DNA of 53,410 nucleotides from Brevundimonas subvibrioides (GTDB lineage Bacteria > Pseudomonadota > Alphaproteobacteria > Caulobacterales > Caulobacteraceae), in the NCBI RefSeq assembly GCF_002280785.1, contig NZ_NCEQ01000017.1, positions 1-53,410 on the forward strand, in the 5' to 3' direction. Positions 26,853 through 35,529 of the stretch are shown in pieces (within the stretch, counting starts at the first letter, position 1; each line of letters begins with the position of its first letter). The translations under genes were made by a program, and so were the position numbers. Below the pieces are notes generated by a model. That model did no database searches, had not been told where the DNA came from, and saw only the letters and a list, made by a program, of their open reading frames with translations.

Positions 26853-28454
26853 ATGCTGACCCTGACATTTCACGGCGCGGCCGGTTGCGTGACCGGCTTC
26901 TGCGCCCTGCTCCAGACGGACCAAGGCCGTTTCCTCGTCGACTGCGGCATGTTCCAGGGCCCCAAAACCCTTCGGGCCCTCAACCACGAACCGTTCCCTT
27001 TCAATCCTGACTCGATCGACGGGGTGTTCCTGACCCACGCCCACATCGATCACTCCGGCCTGCTGCCGAAACTGGTCAAGGCCGGCTTCAAGGGCTCGAT
27101 CATCAGCACCCGGGCGACCCGGGACCTTTGCGAGGTCATGCTCGCCGACTCCGCCGACATCCAGCAGGGCGATGTCGACCATCTCAACCGGCGCAACCAG
27201 CGGCGCGGAATCGCACCGGTGGAGCCGATCTACGGCCCGGAGGACGTCGCCCCGACACTGGCCCTGTTCGAGACGGTCAAGTTCGGGGAGTGGCTGGATC
27301 CGGCGCCGGGCCTGCGCGTCCGCTACTGGCCGGCCGGCCATCTCCTCGGCGCCGCCTCGATCGAGCTGGAGATCGAGAACGCCGGCGACATCGTCCACAT
27401 GCTGTTCTCCGGTGACCTCGGGTCGGGCGAGCAGCCCTACCTCGTGCGGCCCGACGGACCGGCCGGCGTCGACCACCTCGTCCTCGAATCCACCTACGGC
27501 GATCGCGTGCGCGAGGACATGGACCTGGCGCATCGGCGGGCTCTGCTGGCGAAGGAGGTGCGAGCCGCCAAGGCGGCGGGCGGTCCCCTGCTCATGCCGA
27601 CCTTTGCGATCGGACGCGCCCAGGAGCTTATCCTCGAGCTCCTCGCGATCATGGAGGCGGAGCCGGACCTCGCCACCGACATCTTCCTCGATTCCCCGCT
27701 CGCGATCGAGGCGACGGAGGTCTTTCTGCGGCGCGGCTGGAACGCCGACGCTTCGGTCAATCCCTATCTCCCGCTTCGGAATGCGCCCAGGCTCCACACC
27801 CTGTTGAGGCCCCAGGACAGCGACGGGCTGGAACGGCTGCGCGACTGGCACATCATCCTGGCGGGCAGCGGGATGTGCGACGCCGGCCGGATCCGTCGCC
27901 ACCTCAAACGGCTGTTGTGGCGCAAGGAGACCACGGTGCTGATCACCGGCTTCCAGGCCGCCGGGTCGCTCGGCCGCATCCTTCTGGAAACGCCGCCGAT
28001 GGTTCGGATCCAGGGGGACGACGTTCGCGTCAACGCCCGCATCCGCTCCCTCGACGTCTATTCCGGTCACGCCGACGCCCCCGCCCTGATGGACTGGCTG
28101 GCCGCCCGCGAGCCGGTTCGAGGTCAGGTCTTCCTGGCCCATGGCGAGCCCGAGGCGCTCGAAGGCCTGCAGGACCGGATCACTGCGGCCGGTCGCTCAG
28201 GCGACCAGGTCACCATCCCGCGTCTGGACCAGACCTTCAGCCTGACGCCGACGCGCGCCGAGGCGCTCGACGGGCCCGCGGCCCGACTGGCGCCCGGAGC
28301 GGAAGCGCGCCCGGACTGGCACAACGCCCGGGCGGGTCTGCTCGAGACGCTCAACGAGACGCTTCAGGCCCTGCCGACGGACGAAGAACGGGACGCGCTG
28401 CTGGCGCGCCTGACGGCGGCGGTCACGGCCGGGGCGGGGCGCGGTCGTCCGTGA
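26853..28454 (+). CDS. MBL-fold beta-CASP ribonuclease-like protein (RNA specificity factor)
   Basis: 533-residue protein. The metallo-beta-lactamase part has HAHIDHSG (HxHxDH) near residue 59, a GHLLGAAS histidine near 165 and SGDLG near 190. The beta-CASP part includes MPTFAIGRAQELILEL and AGSGMCDAGRIRRHLKRLL. The C-terminal metal-binding region has SLDVYSGHADAPALMDWL and FLAHGEPEAL. This is the bacterial CPSF/RNase J-like 'RNA specificity' family, so RNA cleavage is likely. A further C-terminal 80 residues are unassigned. Its last bases overlap the next gene (GTGA). Confidence 0.88.
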   Translation: MLTLTFHGAAGCVTGFCALLQTDQGRFLVDCGMFQGPKTLRALNHEPFPFNPDSIDGVFLTHAHIDHSGLLPKLVKAGFKGSIISTRATRDLCEVMLADSADIQQGDVDHLNRRNQRRGIAPVEPIYGPEDVAPTLALFETVKFGEWLDPAPGLRVRYWPAGHLLGAASIELEIENAGDIVHMLFSGDLGSGEQPYLVRPDGPAGVDHLVLESTYGDRVREDMDLAHRRALLAKEVRAAKAAGGPLLMPTFAIGRAQELILELLAIMEAEPDLATDIFLDSPLAIEATEVFLRRGWNADASVNPYLPLRNAPRLHTLLRPQDSDGLERLRDWHIILAGSGMCDAGRIRRHLKRLLWRKETTVLITGFQAAGSLGRILLETPPMVRIQGDDVRVNARIRSLDVYSGHADAPALMDWLAAREPVRGQVFLAHGEPEALEGLQDRITAAGRSGDQVTIPRLDQTFSLTPTRAEALDGPAARLAPGAEARPDWHNARAGLLETLNETLQALPTDEERDALLARLTAAVTAGAGRGRP

Positions 28455-29233
28455 CCGAAGCGCCGCCCAATGATCTGCAGCGGGCCTCGCCTTCCTTCCG
28501 TCTTGCGGCTCTGGACCAGGACTTTCTGCTCAGCGACGCCATGCGGGGTGTTCGGATCCAGCTTGAGTTTGGAAAGGCCGAACTCGCCCTCAAGGCCTGG
28601 GGCGTCCGATCGACCCTGGTCGTATTCGGCAGCGCCCGCGTCAACGAGACGGGACCGGCGAATCACCGCCGCTGGTACGCCCAGGCGCGCCGCTTCGGCG
28701 CCCTGGCCTCTCTGGAGGGCGGCGCGGTTCGAGGCGACGGAGACGTCAGGGACAATGTCATCGCCACCGGCGGGGGCCCGGGAATCATGGCCGCCGCCAA
28801 TCGCGGCGCGGCCGAGGCCGGGGCGCCGTCGATCGGATTCAACATCACGCTTCCCAGCGAACAGGAGCCGAACCCCTGGACGACGCCCGACCTGACCTTC
28901 CGCTTCCACTATTTCGCGATGCGCAAGATGCATCTGGCGATGCGCGCCAACGCCCTGATCGTCTTTCCCGGCGGCTTCGGCACCCTGGACGAACTCTTCG
29001 AGATTCTCACCCTGCGTCAGACCGGCAAGGCCCCGCCCATCCCGGTGATCCTGTTCGACCGGGCCTTCTGGACCTCGCTGATCTCTTTTGAGGTCCTCAA
29101 AGCCCAGGGCTTCATCTCGCCTGCGGACCTCGATCTCTTCACCTTCGCGGAGACTGCCGAGGACGCCTGGAGGGCCCTGCTGGACGGCGGCCTGATTCCC
29201 GGACGCCCCCTCGGTCCGAAGCCGGCGCTGTGA
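28451..29233 (+). CDS. LOG-family nucleotide 5'-monophosphate hydrolase
   Basis: 260-residue Rossmann-fold protein of the TIGR00730/LOG group. TLVVFGSARV starts the fold, GGGPGIMAAANRGA binds nucleotide, and PGGFGTLDELFEIL carries the signature PGGxGTxxE. Known members remove ribose-5-phosphate from nucleoside monophosphates (cytokinin activation in plants, purine turnover in bacteria). The GTG start overlaps the ribonuclease-like gene, so the two are probably made at a fixed ratio, which would fit RNA breakdown followed by nucleotide salvage (inference). Confidence 0.87.
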   Translation: MTEAPPNDLQRASPSFRLAALDQDFLLSDAMRGVRIQLEFGKAELALKAWGVRSTLVVFGSARVNETGPANHRRWYAQARRFGALASLEGGAVRGDGDVRDNVIATGGGPGIMAAANRGAAEAGAPSIGFNITLPSEQEPNPWTTPDLTFRFHYFAMRKMHLAMRANALIVFPGGFGTLDELFEILTLRQTGKAPPIPVILFDRAFWTSLISFEVLKAQGFISPADLDLFTFAETAEDAWRALLDGGLIPGRPLGPKPAL

Positions 29234-29778
29234 AACGGTCAGCCGCCCCGCCCTCGCATGCGGTCGAATCGCGTCCCGGCCCCGGTTCGGGGCCGTCCGC
29301 ACGACCGGCCGTCATCCTGACGCACCGCCAGTCTCTCTGCGCCGTGATCGTCTTGGCCCTGCAGCTGGCGGCCTGCGCCACCCCTGTCGCGGACGCGGCG
29401 GTCCGGCCCCTCAGGGACCTCAACCTTGTCCACACCGACTTGCCCGCCGCCCTCGTGAATGTCGTGGCGGCTCCCTATGCGCCTCCCTCTCCCGACGACT
29501 GCGAAGGCGCAGCGGCAGAACTCGCCGCTCTCGACGCCGCTCTGGGCGAGGACATCGATACCGCGCCCTCCTCGACATCATCCGGCCCGACGGCCTTGCT
29601 GCAGGATGCGATCCAGGGCCTCGCTGATCTTCCCTATCGCAATGTGTTGCGGCAACTGTCCGGCGCCGCCGCTGCGGATCGCACCCGGGCGAAGGCGATT
29701 CTGGCGGGGATGGTCAGGCGCGGCTTCCTGAAAGGCCTGTCGCAGGGTCGCGGATGCCCGAACGTCGGACCGGCCTGA
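29230..29778 (+). CDS. Putative lipoprotein, unknown function
   Basis: 182 residues starting at a GTG overlapping the previous stop (GTGA). A long N-terminal region precedes a hydrophobic segment SLCAVIVLALQLAAC with a lipobox-like LAAC, so a later start is likely and the mature protein may be a lipoprotein. The rest is alanine-rich, with a C-terminal KAILAGMVRRGFLKGLSQG helix and two cysteines. No domain was recognised. Confidence 0.6.
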   Translation: MKRSAAPPSHAVESRPGPGSGPSARPAVILTHRQSLCAVIVLALQLAACATPVADAAVRPLRDLNLVHTDLPAALVNVVAAPYAPPSPDDCEGAAAELAALDAALGEDIDTAPSSTSSGPTALLQDAIQGLADLPYRNVLRQLSGAAAADRTRAKAILAGMVRRGFLKGLSQGRGCPNVGPA

Positions 29779-29787
29779 CGGCTGGAT

Positions 29788-29801
29788 TTGCGCCAGATCA
29801 A
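29788..29801. promoter_or_regulatory. Partial FNR/FixK-type box
   Basis: TTGCGCCAGATCAA has a full ATCAA half and a TTG-only left half, the same form as the site at 22860. It is centred 62 bases before the SDR ATG. Confidence 0.5.
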
Positions 29802-29856
29802 GGCGCGGCCGCCAGAAGCGCCCATCCTCTCAAAGGTTATGCTGCGGAGAGACCAG

Positions 29857-30624
29857 ATGGGCCGTTTGACCGACAAGACAGCGATCGTGACCGGCGGAGC
29901 CCTCGGGCTGGGGCGGGCGATCGCCACCCGAATGGCGCAGGAGGGTGCGGCGGTCGCCGTTCTGGACACGCTTGAGCCCGAGGGCCGATCGCTGGTCGAC
30001 GAGCTCACGGCCCAAGGTCTGTCGGCTGCGTTCGAGCGGTGCGACGTTACGATGGAGACCGACGTCGCCGAGGCCTTCGCAAGGGTCGCCGCCCGCTTCG
30101 GGGGCTTCAACACCCTCGTCAACAATGCCGGCGTGGCCGGGGTGAACAAGCCGACCCATGAGATCACGGAGGCTGAATGGGATCGGGTGCAGGCCGTCAA
30201 CGTCAAGGGCGTGTTCTTCGGGGTCAAACACGCGATCCCCCATCTTCGCGCGGCCGGCGCCGGGTCCATCATCAACCTGTCGTCGATCTACGGCCTGGTC
30301 GGCGCCGCTGACTCTCCGCCGTATCACGCCTCCAAGGGCGCTGTGCGTCTGATGTCCAAGACCGACGCCATGCTCTACGCGGGGGATCGCATCCGGGTGA
30401 ACTCGATCCATCCGGGCTTCATCTGGACGCCGATGGTCCAGCACCATCTCGAGGCCCTGGGCGATCCAGCGGCGGCGAGGCAGGCGATCGCCGATCTGCA
30501 TCCTCTCGGTCATATCGGCGAGCCCGACGACATCGCCTGGGGCGCGGTCTATCTCGCCTCGGACGAAGCCCGGTTTGTCACGGGGTCCGAGCTGGTGATC
30601 GATGGCGGCTACACGGCCCGGTGA
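29857..30624 (+). CDS. SDR-family NAD(P)-dependent oxidoreductase
   Basis: 255-residue classical short-chain dehydrogenase. TGGALGLGRAIA binds the cofactor, NNAGVAG is at about 90, and the catalytic set is NLSSIYGLVG (Ser) with YHASKGAV (Tyr and Lys). The acidic Asp in VLDTLEP after strand 2 suggests NAD preference. The ATG at 29857 with GGAGAG upstream is chosen; an ATG at 29839 would add six residues. Substrate unknown. Confidence 0.87.
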   Translation: MGRLTDKTAIVTGGALGLGRAIATRMAQEGAAVAVLDTLEPEGRSLVDELTAQGLSAAFERCDVTMETDVAEAFARVAARFGGFNTLVNNAGVAGVNKPTHEITEAEWDRVQAVNVKGVFFGVKHAIPHLRAAGAGSIINLSSIYGLVGAADSPPYHASKGAVRLMSKTDAMLYAGDRIRVNSIHPGFIWTPMVQHHLEALGDPAAARQAIADLHPLGHIGEPDDIAWGAVYLASDEARFVTGSELVIDGGYTAR

Positions 30625-30808
30625 TCCTGATGACCGCCGGTGACCAACGCTCCCTCCGTCCGGTCGTCGCCACGACCGGCGAAGAGACCCCCGGCCGTCG
30701 GGCGAGCGTCGGCCGCAAGGTCGTGCGCGCGCGCCCTGAAACCGGATCGAGCCGGAACGAGGCCGGCGAAGCCCGTCGGCAAGGTCGGCGACCGGGGAGG
30801 GGACGGTC

Positions 30809-31222
30809 GTGTCTCAGCTGAGATCCCTCCTCTATGTGAGTCGGATCCTGATCCCTTCCGCGGATCGGCCGACGGAAATCGACCGCATCGTCACGGTTTC
30901 GGCGGCACGCAACCGGACTTTGAACGTCACGGGGGCCTTGATCGTCACGAAGTCGAGATTCGCGCAGGTGTTGGAAGGGCCGGACTCCGCGATCGAAGGG
31001 CTCATGGCGAGCATCCGGCGAGATCCCCGACACGGCGAACTGGCCGTGGTGTTCGATCGAGCCATCGCCGGACGCCGCTTCGACGGCTGGTCGATGGCCT
31101 ACTCCGGAAACGCCGAGTATGTGACCCGGCTCGTCGATCCTCTCGGCGGGGTCTCTGCCCCGCCTGACGATGCGGACGCGCTGCGTCTGATCGGCTTCAT
31201 GAAGGGGATGGCGGGATCCTGA
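30809..31222 (+). CDS. BLUF-domain blue-light photoreceptor
   Basis: 137-residue single BLUF domain. The flavin-binding elements are LRSLLYVSR (Tyr8 or Tyr9 position), RNRTLNVTGALIVT (the Asn that contacts flavin) and the FAQVLEG glutamine that switches hydrogen bonds under blue light. No effector domain is fused, so it should act through a protein partner, as in short BLUF proteins such as PixD. GGGGAGGGG precedes the GTG start. It is placed between an SDR and a cytochrome c in the low-oxygen island. Confidence 0.92.
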   Translation: MSQLRSLLYVSRILIPSADRPTEIDRIVTVSAARNRTLNVTGALIVTKSRFAQVLEGPDSAIEGLMASIRRDPRHGELAVVFDRAIAGRRFDGWSMAYSGNAEYVTRLVDPLGGVSAPPDDADALRLIGFMKGMAGS

Positions 31223-31313
31223 TCGCGCCCGCCCGATCCTCCGCACACCGTCGGGCCAAGGCCCTGCGGTTCCAGGCCGTAGTCCGTTTCGAAGACCGGT
31301 TGGCGCCGCCGCC

Positions 31314-31327
31314 TTGATCCGCATCAA
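31314..31327. promoter_or_regulatory. FNR/FixK-type box, perfect
   Basis: TTGATCCGCATCAA fits the consensus exactly and is centred 53 bases before the cytochrome c ATG, a normal class II distance. Confidence 0.82.
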
Positions 31328-31373
31328 GGCGCGCCGCTGCAATCGAAACCATAGTGCCGCCGAGGAGTCCGTC

Positions 31374-31760
31374 ATGCGCATGATCCTGTTTGCCTTCTTG
31401 ATCGCCACCGGCGGCTGTTCGGTATCGCGCGGGCCGACCGAGCCGCAGACCGTCGCCGTTCTGGCGCCGGGCGGCTCGTGGGAGGTCACCGGCTCGTCCG
31501 CGCGCGGAGAGGTGCTGGCCGAGATGCGCTGTTCCAGCTGTCACGCCGTGGGCCGATCCGGACCCAGTCCGATGACGGCGGCGCCCCCTTTCCGCGGACT
31601 CGCCCAACGCTATCCGGTCGCCGACCTGCAGGAAGCCCTGGCCGAAGGCCTGGTCACGGCGCACCCGGCGATGCCGCAGGTCGAGATGGAGGCGGACGAT
31701 ATCGCCGATCTGATCGCCTATCTCGACAGCGTCGGCTCGGCAAACGGACCCCCTCCGTAG
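31374..31760 (+). CDS. Monoheme cytochrome c, probable lipoprotein
   Basis: 128 residues. The signal MRMILFAFLIATGGC has a lipobox-like end at Cys15. One heme-binding CSSCH lies at residues 53-57, and a probable distal Met is in HPAMPQ near 102. It should be a periplasmic, membrane-anchored electron carrier. The perfect FNR-type box upstream indicates oxygen-controlled expression, in keeping with a role in respiration at low oxygen. Confidence 0.88.
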   Translation: MRMILFAFLIATGGCSVSRGPTEPQTVAVLAPGGSWEVTGSSARGEVLAEMRCSSCHAVGRSGPSPMTAAPPFRGLAQRYPVADLQEALAEGLVTAHPAMPQVEMEADDIADLIAYLDSVGSANGPPP

Positions 31761-31845
31761 CGACCCTTAGGGGCGAATCCCGAATAACGCGCCCGGTCGC
31801 CTCGGCTTAAGGCTGTCCCTGTCATCAAGACAAGGACGGCCCGCC

Positions 31846-32484
31846 ATGACCCTCGCCTTACCGCAAGGCCCCGTATCGAGCCCGCATCACGCCGACGCCT
31901 GGCAGGGCGCCGCGCGTCTGAAGTTTCGCCGGGGCGCCGAAATCTACGTCCAGGACGAAGACGCCGACCTCATCTATCAACTGGTCGAGGGCGTGGTCCG
32001 GACCAGCCGTCTGTCAGCGGACGGACGCCGTCAGGTCGGCGACTTCTACTATCCGGGAGACGTCATCGGCATTGAGATGGACGCGGTCCACCGGTTTTCG
32101 GCCGAAGCGCTCGGCGACTGCGAGGTGCTCGCCCTGCGCCGCGCCGGATCGGCGGCCTACGACGCCGGCCAGCTTGACCGCCTGATCTGGCAGGCGACGG
32201 CTGCGGAACTCCAGCGGGCCCAATCCCACATGTTGCTCCTGGGCCAGACGACCGCCTGCGAGAAGGTCGCACGCTTCCTGATCGATATCGCAGCGCGCTT
32301 CAGGGGCGAGACCGTCGCCCTGCCCATGGGGCGTCAGGACATGGCTGACTATCTGGGCCTCACCATGGAGACGATCTCGCGCATGCTGGGACGGCTTCAA
32401 TCCGACGGGCTCGTCGAATTCATCGGCGCCCGAACCTACCGCATCCGCCGGCTCGGCGCCCTTTCGGAGATGGCCGGCGCCTGA
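31846..32484 (+). CDS. fixK: FixK-type Crp/Fnr regulator
   Basis: 212-residue Crp/Fnr protein lacking the N-terminal cysteine cluster of FNR, so it is not itself an oxygen sensor. The sensor-like fold runs [28 protein letters not shown] onward. The recognition helix is in [20 protein letters not shown], like FNR, so the same TTGAT-N4-ATCAA boxes should be bound. It lies just upstream of fixL and fixJ, matching the classical cascade FixL - FixJ - FixK. Confidence 0.85.
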   Translation: MTLALPQGPVSSPHHADAWQGAARLKFRRGAEIYVQDEDADLIYQLVEGVVRTSRLSADGRRQVGDFYYPGDVIGIEMDAVHRFSAEALGDCEVLALRRAGSAAYDAGQLDRLIWQATAAELQRAQSHMLLLGQTTACEKVARFLIDIAARFRGETVALPMGRQDMADYLGLTMETISRMLGRLQSDGLVEFIGARTYRIRRLGALSEMAGA

Positions 32485-32564
32485 CTGTGACGCTTCTTCC
32501 GCGGGTCGCGCGTGCTACGATCGGCGACGCGTCGTCGCACTCGCGATCGGCCCGGAGTGCGCCG

Positions 32565-34022
32565 ATGCAGCTGACGTCCGCTATCGACCGGTCCCTGTCC
32601 CGCCGTGAGGGCTATCTGGCCGCCATCGTCGGCGCCGTCATCGCCGTCGGACTCCGCCTGGCGCTGAGCCCGGTCTTCGACCAGCGCAGCCTGTTCATCC
32701 TCTATGTCCCGATGGTGCTCGTCGCCGCCGCCCTGGGCGGGCGCGGCCCGGCGCTGCTGGCCACGGCCCTGGGTCTGGCGATCGGCGCCGTGACGCTCCA
32801 GGGCGCCCTGTGGTCTGATCCCGCCAATCTGATCGACGCCTTCGGCTTCGCCCTCCTGGGTCCCTTCATCGCCGTCGCCGGCGAGCGGCTGCGGCGGCGA
32901 AGCCGGGAGGCGGCGAGCCGCCAGGCCCATCTGCAATCCATCCTCGAAACGGTGCCCGAGGCGATGATCGTGATCGGCGACCAGGGCGTCATCCAGTCGT
33001 TCAGCGCCACCGCCGAAAGGCTGTTCGGATGGTCCCCGGAGGACGCCATCGGACAGAATGTCCGCATTCTCATGCCCGAACCCTATCGAACCGAGCACGA
33101 CCATTATCTCCACCGCTATGAGCGAACCGGCGAACGCCGGATCATCGGCACCGGACGGATCGTGGTCGGCGAACGCAGAGACGGGTCGACCTTTCCCATG
33201 GAACTGGCCATCGGCGAGGCCAGGGTCGGTACGAGCCGGTTCTTCACCGGCTTCGTTCGCGATCTGACGGAGCGCCGCGATCAGGAGCGACGCCTTCAGG
33301 AACTGCAGTCGGAACTGGTTCACGTCTCGCGCCTGACCGCGATGGGCGAGATGGCCTCGGCCCTCGCCCACGAACTCAATCAGCCCCTGTCTGCGATCGC
33401 CAGCTATATGCGCGGATCCGTGACTCTGCTCGACGGGCCGGACCCCGATCTCGCCAAACTACGCAAGGCTCTGGACAGCGCTGCAGGTCAGGCCCTTCGG
33501 GCCGGTGACGTCATCAAACACCTCAGGGAGTTCGTGGACAAGGGCGAGACCGAACACACGCTCGAGGATCCCGCCAAGTTGATGGAGGAAGCCAGTGCGC
33601 TTGCGCTGTTGGGGATCAAGGATCAGGACGTCCGGGTCGATCTGCGCCTGCCGCGCGATCTGGGAACCGTGATCGTCGACAAGATCCAGATCCAGCAGGT
33701 GGCGCTCAATCTGATCCGTAACGCCCTCGATGCGATGGCGGGGTCGCCGCTTCGCCAGCTCGAGGTCAGCATTCGCGCCGACGACGACCACATGATACGG
33801 ATCAGCGTCAAGGATACGGGCCCGGGCCTGGAGCCGTCGGTTCGCGAACGTCTTTTCGCCCCCTTCGTCACGACCAAGGCGACGGGGATGGGAGTGGGGC
33901 TCTCGATCTGTCGCACCATCGTCGAGGCCCACGGAGGGCGGATTTGGGCGGACGACAATCTCGATGGCGGCGCGACCTTCTGCTTCACCCTGCCCCGGGC
34001 CGGGGATCCCGCGCATGACTGA
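32565..34022 (+). CDS. fixL: Heme-PAS oxygen-sensing histidine kinase FixL
   Basis: About 485 residues from the ATG at 32565 (GGAGTG upstream; a GTG at 32487 is an alternative). Three to four membrane segments fill residues 15-105. A PAS domain spans about 120-235 with the proximal heme ligand His178 in [12 protein letters not shown] and Arg198 in [10 protein letters not shown], the counterparts of His200 and Arg220 of Bradyrhizobium FixL. The kinase part has His269 in [13 protein letters not shown] and an ATP-binding region ([26 protein letters not shown]). Oxygen binding to heme should stop autophosphorylation and transfer to FixJ. Confidence 0.94.
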   Translation: MQLTSAIDRSLSRREGYLAAIVGAVIAVGLRLALSPVFDQRSLFILYVPMVLVAAALGGRGPALLATALGLAIGAVTLQGALWSDPANLIDAFGFALLGPFIAVAGERLRRRSREAASRQAHLQSILETVPEAMIVIGDQGVIQSFSATAERLFGWSPEDAIGQNVRILMPEPYRTEHDHYLHRYERTGERRIIGTGRIVVGERRDGSTFPMELAIGEARVGTSRFFTGFVRDLTERRDQERRLQELQSELVHVSRLTAMGEMASALAHELNQPLSAIASYMRGSVTLLDGPDPDLAKLRKALDSAAGQALRAGDVIKHLREFVDKGETEHTLEDPAKLMEEASALALLGIKDQDVRVDLRLPRDLGTVIVDKIQIQQVALNLIRNALDAMAGSPLRQLEVSIRADDDHMIRISVKDTGPGLEPSVRERLFAPFVTTKATGMGVGLSICRTIVEAHGGRIWADDNLDGGATFCFTLPRAGDPAHD

Positions 34023-34614
34023 CCGCATCCATGTGATCGACGACGATGCCGGCCTGCGCGAGGCCCTCGCCTTCCTGCTGGACGTGAACGGCTTCGATGC
34101 GGCCTTCTACGCGTCCGCGACCGAGTTTCTGGAGGCCTTGCCTGTCGCGGATGGTTGCGTCCTGACCGACATTCGCATGCCCGGGCTGACCGGGCTCGAC
34201 CTCATCCGCGAACTGAGATCGCGCGGCGAGACCCTGCCGGTGATCGTCATGACCGGGCACGGCGATGTCGCCCTTGCCGTGGAGGCCATGAAGGCCGGGG
34301 TCATCGACTTTCTGGAAAAGCCGTTTGACGACGGGCATCTGATCGGAGCGATCCGACAGGCTCTCTCGGTCCACCGCGCCGGGCCTGCTCCCGAAGCGGC
34401 CCGGCTGGAGGCGCAGGCCCGGCTGTCTGACCTCTCCCCTCGCGAGCGCGATGTCCTGGAGGGCGTGGTCGAGGGCAGGCTCAACAAGCAGATCGCCTTC
34501 GATCTGGCCATCAGCCCCCGAACCGTCGAGATCTACCGGGCCAATCTGATGACCAAGACCGGAGCTCGCAACATGGCCGAACTGATGCGGATCGCACTCG
34601 CCGCCGGACTCTGA
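34015..34614 (+). CDS. fixJ: Response regulator FixJ
   Basis: 199 residues, overlapping the fixL end by 8 bases. The receiver domain has phospho-acceptor Asp52 in VLTDIRMPG and Lys in [10 protein letters not shown] LuxR-type helix-turn-helix follows at the C-terminus ([37 protein letters not shown]). It should be activated by FixL at low oxygen and turn on fixK. Confidence 0.94.
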   Translation: MTDRIHVIDDDAGLREALAFLLDVNGFDAAFYASATEFLEALPVADGCVLTDIRMPGLTGLDLIRELRSRGETLPVIVMTGHGDVALAVEAMKAGVIDFLEKPFDDGHLIGAIRQALSVHRAGPAPEAARLEAQARLSDLSPRERDVLEGVVEGRLNKQIAFDLAISPRTVEIYRANLMTKTGARNMAELMRIALAAGL

Positions 34615-34636
34615 GACTTTCAGGGCGTCGAGGGGC

Positions 34637-34652
34637 CGCGATCTTGATCGCG
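34637..34652. terminator. Inverted repeat after fixJ
   Basis: CGCGATC-TT-GATCGCG, perfect 7-bp arms, lies 23 bases past the fixJ stop. No T-run follows, so it could equally be a protein site. Confidence 0.35.
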
Positions 34653-34774
34653 ACGGCGCCCACCGCTGACCTCAGACTCAAGGCCGCGGCCGCTGGCGTC
34701 CCCATCGTGCAAAGCCCCTCCTCGATGAGGCGCTGCCGGGTTGCCTGCAGGGTCTGACTTGCGCCCGGGCGTTC

Positions 34775-34788
34775 TTGATCTGCGTCAG
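34775..34788. promoter_or_regulatory. FNR/FixK-type box, two mismatches
   Basis: TTGATCTGCGTCAG keeps the full left half and GTCAG on the right. It is centred 74 bases before the oxidoreductase ATG. Confidence 0.55.
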
Positions 34789-34855
34789 TGCGCGGCGAGC
34801 CTGGAGGGGCAGGAGTCTGCGTTGCGAACACTCTCGCCGCCTCGGGAACAGGCTC

Positions 34856-35455
34856 ATGAAACACGTGATCGTCGCCGCCCACCCGCGCCCCGACAGCTTC
34901 ACCCTGGCGATGGCGAAAGCCTATGCGGCCGAGGTTGAGGCTGCGGGCGATGTCGCTCTCTTGCGCGACCTCTACCGGATGCGGTTCGACCCCCTTCTGC
35001 ACCCCGGCGAGTTGCCGGATCATCCCGGCTTTGCGCCCCGCTCCGATGTCGTCGAGGAACGCCGGGAAATCGCCGACGCCGATGTCTTCGTGCTCGTCTA
35101 TCCGCTCTGGTTCAACGCGGCCCCGGCCATGCTGAAGGGCTACATCGACCGGGTCTTTGGCATGGGCTTCGGCTATTCGCCCCACAGCGAGGGCGGCAAT
35201 CATCCGCTGCTGGCCGGCCGAAAGCTGGTCAGTTTCAGTTGCTCGGGCGCGCCCCAACACTGGGTCGAGGCGTCCGGGGCCTGGAGCGCGATGCTGAGTC
35301 ATTTCGACAGCCATCTGGCTGCGGTCGTGGGGCTGGACGTGATCGGGCATCACAATCTCGGCGGGATCGTTCCGGGCCTGCGCGCCGATGTCGTCCAGGG
35401 CCATCTCGACGAGGTGCGGCGCCACGCGCACGCCATCGTATCGACCTATCGTTGA
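34856..35455 (+). CDS. Flavodoxin-fold NAD(P)H-dependent oxidoreductase
   Basis: 199 residues. MKHVIVAAHPRPDSFTLAMAKAYA gives the phosphate-binding loop; VLVYPLWFNAAPAMLKGYIDRVFGMGFGY is the family core, similar to NQO1/MdaB. Probably a quinone or electrophile reductase. It is the right-hand counterpart of the gene at 19834-20418, and both lie behind FNR-type boxes in this island. The ATG at 34856 fits the family start. Confidence 0.88.
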   Translation: MKHVIVAAHPRPDSFTLAMAKAYAAEVEAAGDVALLRDLYRMRFDPLLHPGELPDHPGFAPRSDVVEERREIADADVFVLVYPLWFNAAPAMLKGYIDRVFGMGFGYSPHSEGGNHPLLAGRKLVSFSCSGAPQHWVEASGAWSAMLSHFDSHLAAVVGLDVIGHHNLGGIVPGLRADVVQGHLDEVRRHAHAIVSTYR

Positions 35456-35529
35456 CCGGCGGCCACGAGGCCCGCACCAGGCCATAAGGTTTCGTTGACC
35501 CCCGCGATAACGGCGGCCGATCTGATCGG

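Noticed and set aside
30621..30821. 66-codon frame between the SDR and BLUF genes, starting in a GTGA overlap
   Set aside because: The translation is an arginine-rich low-complexity string, overlaps the BLUF start and has no conserved pattern; probably chance in GC-rich DNA.
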